DNA of 64,000 nucleotides. Origin: Eublepharis macularius. Taxonomy: Eukaryota > Chordata > Lepidosauria > Squamata > Eublepharidae. Where the stretch lies: contig NC_072791.1 in NCBI RefSeq assembly GCF_028583425.1, positions 44,151,368-44,215,367 of the forward strand. The letters run 5' to 3'. This document shows, piece by piece, positions 59,486 through 64,000 of the stretch (its first letter is position 1; every line of letters begins with the position of its first letter). The notes beneath the pieces are model-generated. The model searched no databases, was not told where the DNA came from, and worked only from the letters and a program-made list of their open reading frames with translations. Made by a program: the position numbers and the translations under genes.

Positions 59486-59924
59486 GTGAGTATCATATGG
59501 GCCTATCAATATCAGTCACTATGCACGTTTGAGATACTCAGTTCCTGTAATGCACTCTGAGCTACTCAGGTAGGATAGGAATATGAAATTGCAAAGTGAC
59601 TTGCAAGCGGGATGGGGTGGTATTTAACAAAACAAAACAAAAATCATTAAGAAAAGAATTCTAACTCTACATACTGAGTAAATATCCATATATTTATTTG
59701 TATATTTAGCTATTAGCTATAATTAGCCATTTATGGAAAAAGGCAAACTGCTGTTTCAGACATAGGCGCTTTACCCCTACAAATCCTGTACAGACTTCCT
59801 CTCCTCCCCTGACCCACCCTGGGAATGGCAGAGACAACATACTAAATTAAAAGTAGCTAAAATGAGGGCATGTGCTCTGCCTTGGAAGTGCGGCTCCTAA
59901 GCAGCATCCTTTATTTCTTTTCAG

Positions 59925-59994
59925 ATTCTTTGTCTCCAGGAGGTTCAGGAGAATCACTATTGCGAGCAGCTGGAACCAACATTTGTGATGATGG
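59925..59994 (+). CDS. ANGEL1: ANGEL1 exon 4, catalytic LQEVQ motif
   Basis: The acceptor TTTCTTTTCAG is followed by ILCLQEVQENHYCEQLEPTF, then VMM and a split Gly before donor GTATAA. The Glu in LQEVQ is the metal-binding catalytic residue of this fold. The exon is 70 bp and phase-matched with exon 3. Confidence 0.93.
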
Positions 59995-61137
59995 GTATAA
60001 CATCCTTTTTGGAACTCAGATTCTGAGGCTGACTCAAGAACATTTCTCTTGAGTGAAAAGTTTTACTAGCTGCCACATTTCTGAAATGATTTGCTCCTGA
60101 ATTTAGTAACTGGAATAGCTATGAAGAGCTTCTCTGCCTTGTTTGGGGGTATCCCTCTTTACAAAGGAGGGTAGCCTATTCCCTTTGGTTGCATGAATGG
60201 GACTGGGCTATATCAGTACATCTGTGGTATTGCTCATCCTGAGAGCCAAAGTAGGCAATGAATAGATGTATGTAACAGTCTCCACCCCATTTTATGTAAT
60301 GAAAGTAGCCATGAGTTTTGCCTTCTACTGTTTCTCCATTCCCCACCCCCATTGCTTTTCTTCCTATCGGGAAAAAGCAGCTGGGTGAGGGAAGGGAGAT
60401 CTTATACTGATTAATAACTAGACAGAGAAGGGTTAAACTTGCACATTCTAGCCTGACCATTCCTGAGACTAGCAGCCATCCAAAGAAGAAGAAAACCTCA
60501 TCAATTTTCTGTAAAATGTCTAGTTTGGTTCTGAAAACACACTGGTGTCTTCTGACTTTTAGACAGAATTTTCTTTGTCAGAGCAGGGAAGTTCCAAGCC
60601 TAGACCTGATTTCCTGCCTTCCACTCTTTTTTCTGTTGAAAGTTGAATCTGTTTGGCTTGACCCAGCTTTCCAAGGAGTGGGAGGTATTTTTATTGGCTG
60701 TTTATTATAAAAGCAAAAGTCTGGAGATTTGGGTCTGTACATTGTTCCACCTTGTTTACAGAAACCTGCAGCCCAACTTTGTGCATGTTTTCTCAGAAGC
60801 AGGTCCTGCTCAGTTCAATGGGCCTTCCTCCTATGTTTGTTGATTGTGATCTTGAGTTTTTGATTATTAAAATTGCTGTGACTGCCTCTTCTGCCGTGTT
60901 CTGCCATGACAGCATTGCTCAGCCTAGCATTCTGAAGGGCCACCCTGCAAACAGGTAAAATCAGTTGCCTGTTCATGTGCATTCTCTCTGGTGGTTCTCA
61001 TACTATGAAATGGTCTGTCTAAGGAAGACCCTCAAGGATCTGTCGTTTTGCACAGTTGTTCAGAAGGGCATTCTTGTAGAGGGAGCAAAACTATGGTGTA
61101 ATGGATCAGCTCAAGAGGTAACTTATATTGTGTGTGC
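59995..61137. other. ANGEL1 intron 4, left part; no exon recognised
   Basis: I looked for the next ANGEL1 exon (expected to begin with an F-rich, Cys-containing stretch) and did not find it. A diverged CAGTTCAATGGGCCTTCC repeat lies near 60,800. Confidence 0.5.
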
Positions 61138-63185
61138 ATGTGTGTATGATGTGCCATCAAGTCACCTCCAGCCTATGGCACCCCTGCGAATGAAAAACCT
61201 CCAAGACATCCTATCATTAACAGACTTGCTCAGATCTTGCAAACTGGAGGACATCGCTTCTTTTATTGAGCCAAGCCATCTTGTTTTAGGTCTTCCTCTT
61301 TTCCTACTGCCTTCTACTTTTCCTAGCATTATTGCCTTTTCCAGAGAATCTTGTTTTCTCATAATGTGACCAAAGTATGATAGCCTCAGTTTTGTCATTT
61401 TAGCTTCTAGGGAGAATTCAGGCTTGAGCTGATCTACTACTCACTTATTTGTCTTTTTGGCTGACCATGGTATCCATAGAACTCTCCTCCAGCACCACAT
61501 TGCAAATGAATCGATTTTCTTCCTGTCATCGTAATGGAGAATACCATTGTTTGGATTATCTTGATCTTGGTTCCCAGAGACACATCTTTATCTTTAAGGA
61601 TCTTATCTAGCTCCCTCACAGCTACCCTTCCGAGTCTCAGTCTCCTTCTGGTTTTCTTGTTGCAGTCTCCCTGTTGATTGATAATTGAGCCACGGAATAG
61701 AAAATCTTGGACAATTTCAATTTCCTCATTGTCAACTTTAAAATTGTGTAACTCTTCTGTAATCGTTACTTTTGTCTTCTTAATGTTCAAATGTAATCCT
61801 GCTTTGGCGCTTTCTCCTTTAACCCTCATCAGTAGTTGTTTCAAGCCTTCATTATTTTCTGCCAGTAACGTGGTGTCATCTGCTTATCTCAAATGGTTAA
61901 TTTTCCTTCTGCCAATTTTTACTCCAGCTTCTTCTAGATCGAATCCAGCTTTCCTTATGATATACTCTGCATGGAGGTTGAACAGGTAGGGAGATAATCT
62001 GCATCCTTGTCTGACACCTTTGCCAATTGGAATCCATTCTGTTTCCCCATATTCTGTCTATCAGTAGCCTCTTGTCCAGAGTACAGGTTGTGCATCAAAA
62101 CAATCAGATGGTGTGGCACCCCCATTTCTTTTAACACTATCCATAGCTTTTCATGATCCACACAATCAAAAGCTTTGCTGTAATCTATAAAACACAGGCT
62201 GATTTTCTTCTGAAATTCCCTGGTGTGTTCCATTAGCCATTGTAAATTTGCAATGTGATCTCTAGTACCTCTTCCTTTCCTGAATCCAGCTTGAATATCT
62301 GGCATTTCTTGTTCCATAAATGGTAAGAATCATTGCTGTAGAATCTTGGGCATCACTTTGTTTGCTTGGGAAATTAACACAGTAGTCCAATAGTTGCTGC
62401 ACTCTTTGGCATCCTCTTTTTTTGGAATTGGAATGTAGACTGAGCGTTTCCAGGCTGTGGGCCATTGTTTTGTTTTCCGTATTTGTTCACAGATTCTTGT
62501 TAAGATTTTGATGGACTGTATTTCTGTAGCTTGAAATAGCTCTATTGGTGTTCCATCTACTCCAGATGCTTTGTTTCTCCCAATTGCTTTGAGTGCAGTT
62601 TTCACTTTCTGAGATTTCTGGTTCTTCATCAAAGGACTCTTCTTCAAAAATATCTGTTATCCTTCAATTTCTTCTGTATAGTTCTTCAATGTATTGTTTC
62701 CATCTTTCCTTTATTTTGTCCTGATCAGATACTATATTTCTGTGTTGATCTTTCAGCATCCCAAGCCATGGCTTGAATTTCACTTTGATTTCCCAGATCT
62801 TGTGGAACAGATCTCTTGTTCTTCCTTTTTTGTTGTTCTATTTCTTTGCACTGGTTATTATAATAGATTTCTTTGTCTCTGCATGTAGATCGCTGAAAAG
62901 CTGCATTTAGAATTCTGACTCAGTTTCTGTCACTTTTTGCTTTTGCTTTGCATCTGTCTTTAGCAATTTTAAGAGTATAAGTCATCCATTTAGGCTTCTC
63001 CTTTCTTTTGGCTATATGAACAATCTTTGCAAATTTCCCCTTGATAATATCTCTGGTTTCAGCCCATAGTTCTGGTGCACGATAAATTAAACTTAGTATT
63101 GCAAAACTATTCCTTACCTGGACTTTGAATTCCTCAGGAATATCTTACCTATTCTATTCTATTTGGGATAAAGTTTTGCTGCATG
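61138..63185 (-). mobile_element. BovB (RTE) LINE, 5'-truncated and inactive
   Basis: Minus-strand frames read ALKAIGRNKASGVDGTPIEL, WKRSVYIPIPKKEDAKECSN, QAGFRKGRGTRDHIANLQWL, CFIDYSKAFDCVDHEKLW, LLMRVKGESAKAGLHLNIKK and LSYFGHIMRKQDSLEKAIML in the BovB order. The catalytic YADD box is preserved as stop-ADDTTLLAEN near 61,875, so the tyrosine codon is now TAA. Further frameshifts are present. The 3' end at 61,138 carries the CCATCAAGTCACCTCC-type tail. Confidence 0.93.
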
Positions 63186-63309
63186 GATTGTTTTGTTGCT
63201 TTAGAGCAGTGATACTTAGTGGTTTGGGAGCCATTGGTTCAGCTCTTTGACATGCCATCTGTGGCTCTTCTGAGCCCTGTTCTCCAGTGTAGCATCTGTC
63301 CCATTTTGT

Positions 63310-63440
63310 TTGTTTTACTTATGTCATTTATAGTCTGCTTTCTCACTGCGACTCAAGGCAGATTACACAGTGTGAGATTAGTACAGTCAATATCAAGGAC
63401 ATTTAATAAACAATGCCATAGGGTAAATAAACAAGCTTAC
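63310..63440 (-). mobile_element. LINE 3' UTR fragment
   Basis: TCATTTATAGTCTGCTTTCTC and CACTGCGACTCAAGGCAGATT match reversed LINE 3' UTR blocks (compare AAGACTCAAGGCGGATCACA near 23.88 kb). Confidence 0.6.
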
Positions 63441-63771
63441 AAAGCTTGCCATTAGCAAGAATCTAGAAGAATGAACAAGGCCATTGTGGTGGGCAGTTGG
63501 TTCCCACTTTGAAATAACTGGCCACTTAGAGGGTCTGGAGGCTAGGTAAGCAATGAGCCCCCCTAAACTGCAGGCCTGATACCAACAACTTCCACCCTTC
63601 TTTGCATCCCCCCCCCCTTTTCCACGACCAACTTTTCTTCCAGTAGCCTTGTCCTTCATTCCAAGGAGAGAACAAAAAGGCAGAAAGGAAAGCCCTTCCT
63701 CTCACTCTAGATACATAAGGGATGTCTGAGATTCAACAGTGGTGGGGAAAGACAGCCATACGTAGAATCAT

Positions 63772-63840
63772 AGAGTTGGAAAGGGTCTTACAAGACCATC
63801 TAGTCCAACCCCCTGCCCAATGCAGGAACAGCCTAAAACA
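63772..63840 (-). mobile_element. CR1 LINE 3' end
   Basis: AGAATCATAGAGTTGGAAAGG, then CATCTAGTCCAACCCCCTGC, is the classic CR1 3' terminus in reverse. Confidence 0.9.
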
Positions 63841-63849
63841 TGTGCTGAA

Positions 63850-64000
63850 GTAAGAACATAAGAACATAAGAACATAAGCAAAGCCATGTTGGATCAGGCC
63901 AGTGGCCCATCCAGTCCAACATTCTGTCACACACAGTGGCTAGAAATCCAGTGCCATCTAAAGGACTGTCAGTGAGGCCAGGACACCAGAAGCCCTCCCA
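63850..64000 (-). mobile_element. CR1-like LINE 3' end, cut by the window edge
   Basis: (AAGAACAT)n is followed by GCCATGTTGGATCAGGCC, AGTGGCCCATCCAGTCCAAC and TCACACACAGTGGCTAG, a frequent amniote CR1-group end. Confidence 0.75.

Larger units (their letters stand above)
48318..64000 (+). other. ANGEL1: ANGEL1 gene, exons 1-4, continuing beyond the window
   Basis: ANGEL1 is a member of the CCR4/nocturnin-type exonuclease-endonuclease-phosphatase (EEP) family. It acts on RNA, and mammalian ANGEL1 has been reported as an eIF4E partner. Four exons with matching phases (1,1,0,1) give 303 codons plus one base: a hydrophobic N-terminus, a long acidic, poorly conserved linker (23-200), and the start of the EEP fold with MSYNILAQDL (236-245) and ILCLQEVQ (281-288, catalytic-type Glu at 286). 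The remaining catalytic exons lie to the right. Intron 1 is about 9.7 kb and packed with transposons. Intron 4 exceeds 4 kb and carries a BovB. Confidence 0.92.

Noticed and set aside
60752-61369. Candidate ANGEL1 exon 5
   Set aside because: The frames contain repeat-derived sequence and lack the Cys-rich EEP continuation expected after exon 4.

Overview
This window is nuclear DNA from a vertebrate, most probably a squamate reptile (lizard-like). The intron-exon genes are vertebrate, and the repeat fauna fits squamates: BovB (RTE) LINEs, CR1 3' ends with the ATTCTATG octamer, L2/CR1-like LINEs, a 5S-rRNA-derived SINE, two tRNA-derived SINE types, Penelope-like elements and many small hAT-like foldback elements. 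Species cannot be named from the sequence alone.

Two host genes lie head-to-head. LRRC74A runs on the minus strand from about 37.75 kb down to 5.93 kb. I could follow its reading frame through 13 exons, with every intron phase matching. They give about 466 residues: an acidic N-terminus, a run of 28-residue RNase-inhibitor-type leucine-rich repeats, and a degenerate EF-hand-like C-terminus. ANGEL1 runs on the plus strand from a CpG-rich 5' region at 48.0-48.6 kb. Exons 1-4 (48,318; 58,042; 59,259; 59,925) are inside the window and the rest lies beyond 64 kb. From memory, the same two genes are divergent neighbours on human 14q24.3.

Region by region. 1-3.8 kb: the 3' part of a Penelope-like element with an open GIY-YIG endonuclease frame, then a decayed L2/CR1-like LINE that has itself received a SINE and a small Penelope fragment. 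3.8-37.8 kb: LRRC74A exons separated by introns full of SINEs, MITEs, foldback elements and LINE pieces. 38-48 kb: intergenic, mainly L2-like LINEs. 48-64 kb: ANGEL1. Its intron 1 holds a 4-kb LINE carrying a 1.2-kb hAT-like element, and a 2.1-kb hAT-like element containing a two-tier minisatellite. Intron 4 holds a 2-kb dead BovB.

No bacterial-type system, CRISPR array or operon is present. The most interesting material is the layering of insertions. Several are proven here by exact target-site duplications and by uninterrupted paralogous copies elsewhere in the same window. No clearly new biological system was found. The best candidates for a second look are a composite double MITE, the minisatellite-bearing hAT element, a hammerhead-like core in a Penelope fragment, and a foldback cluster inserted in a 5S-SINE.
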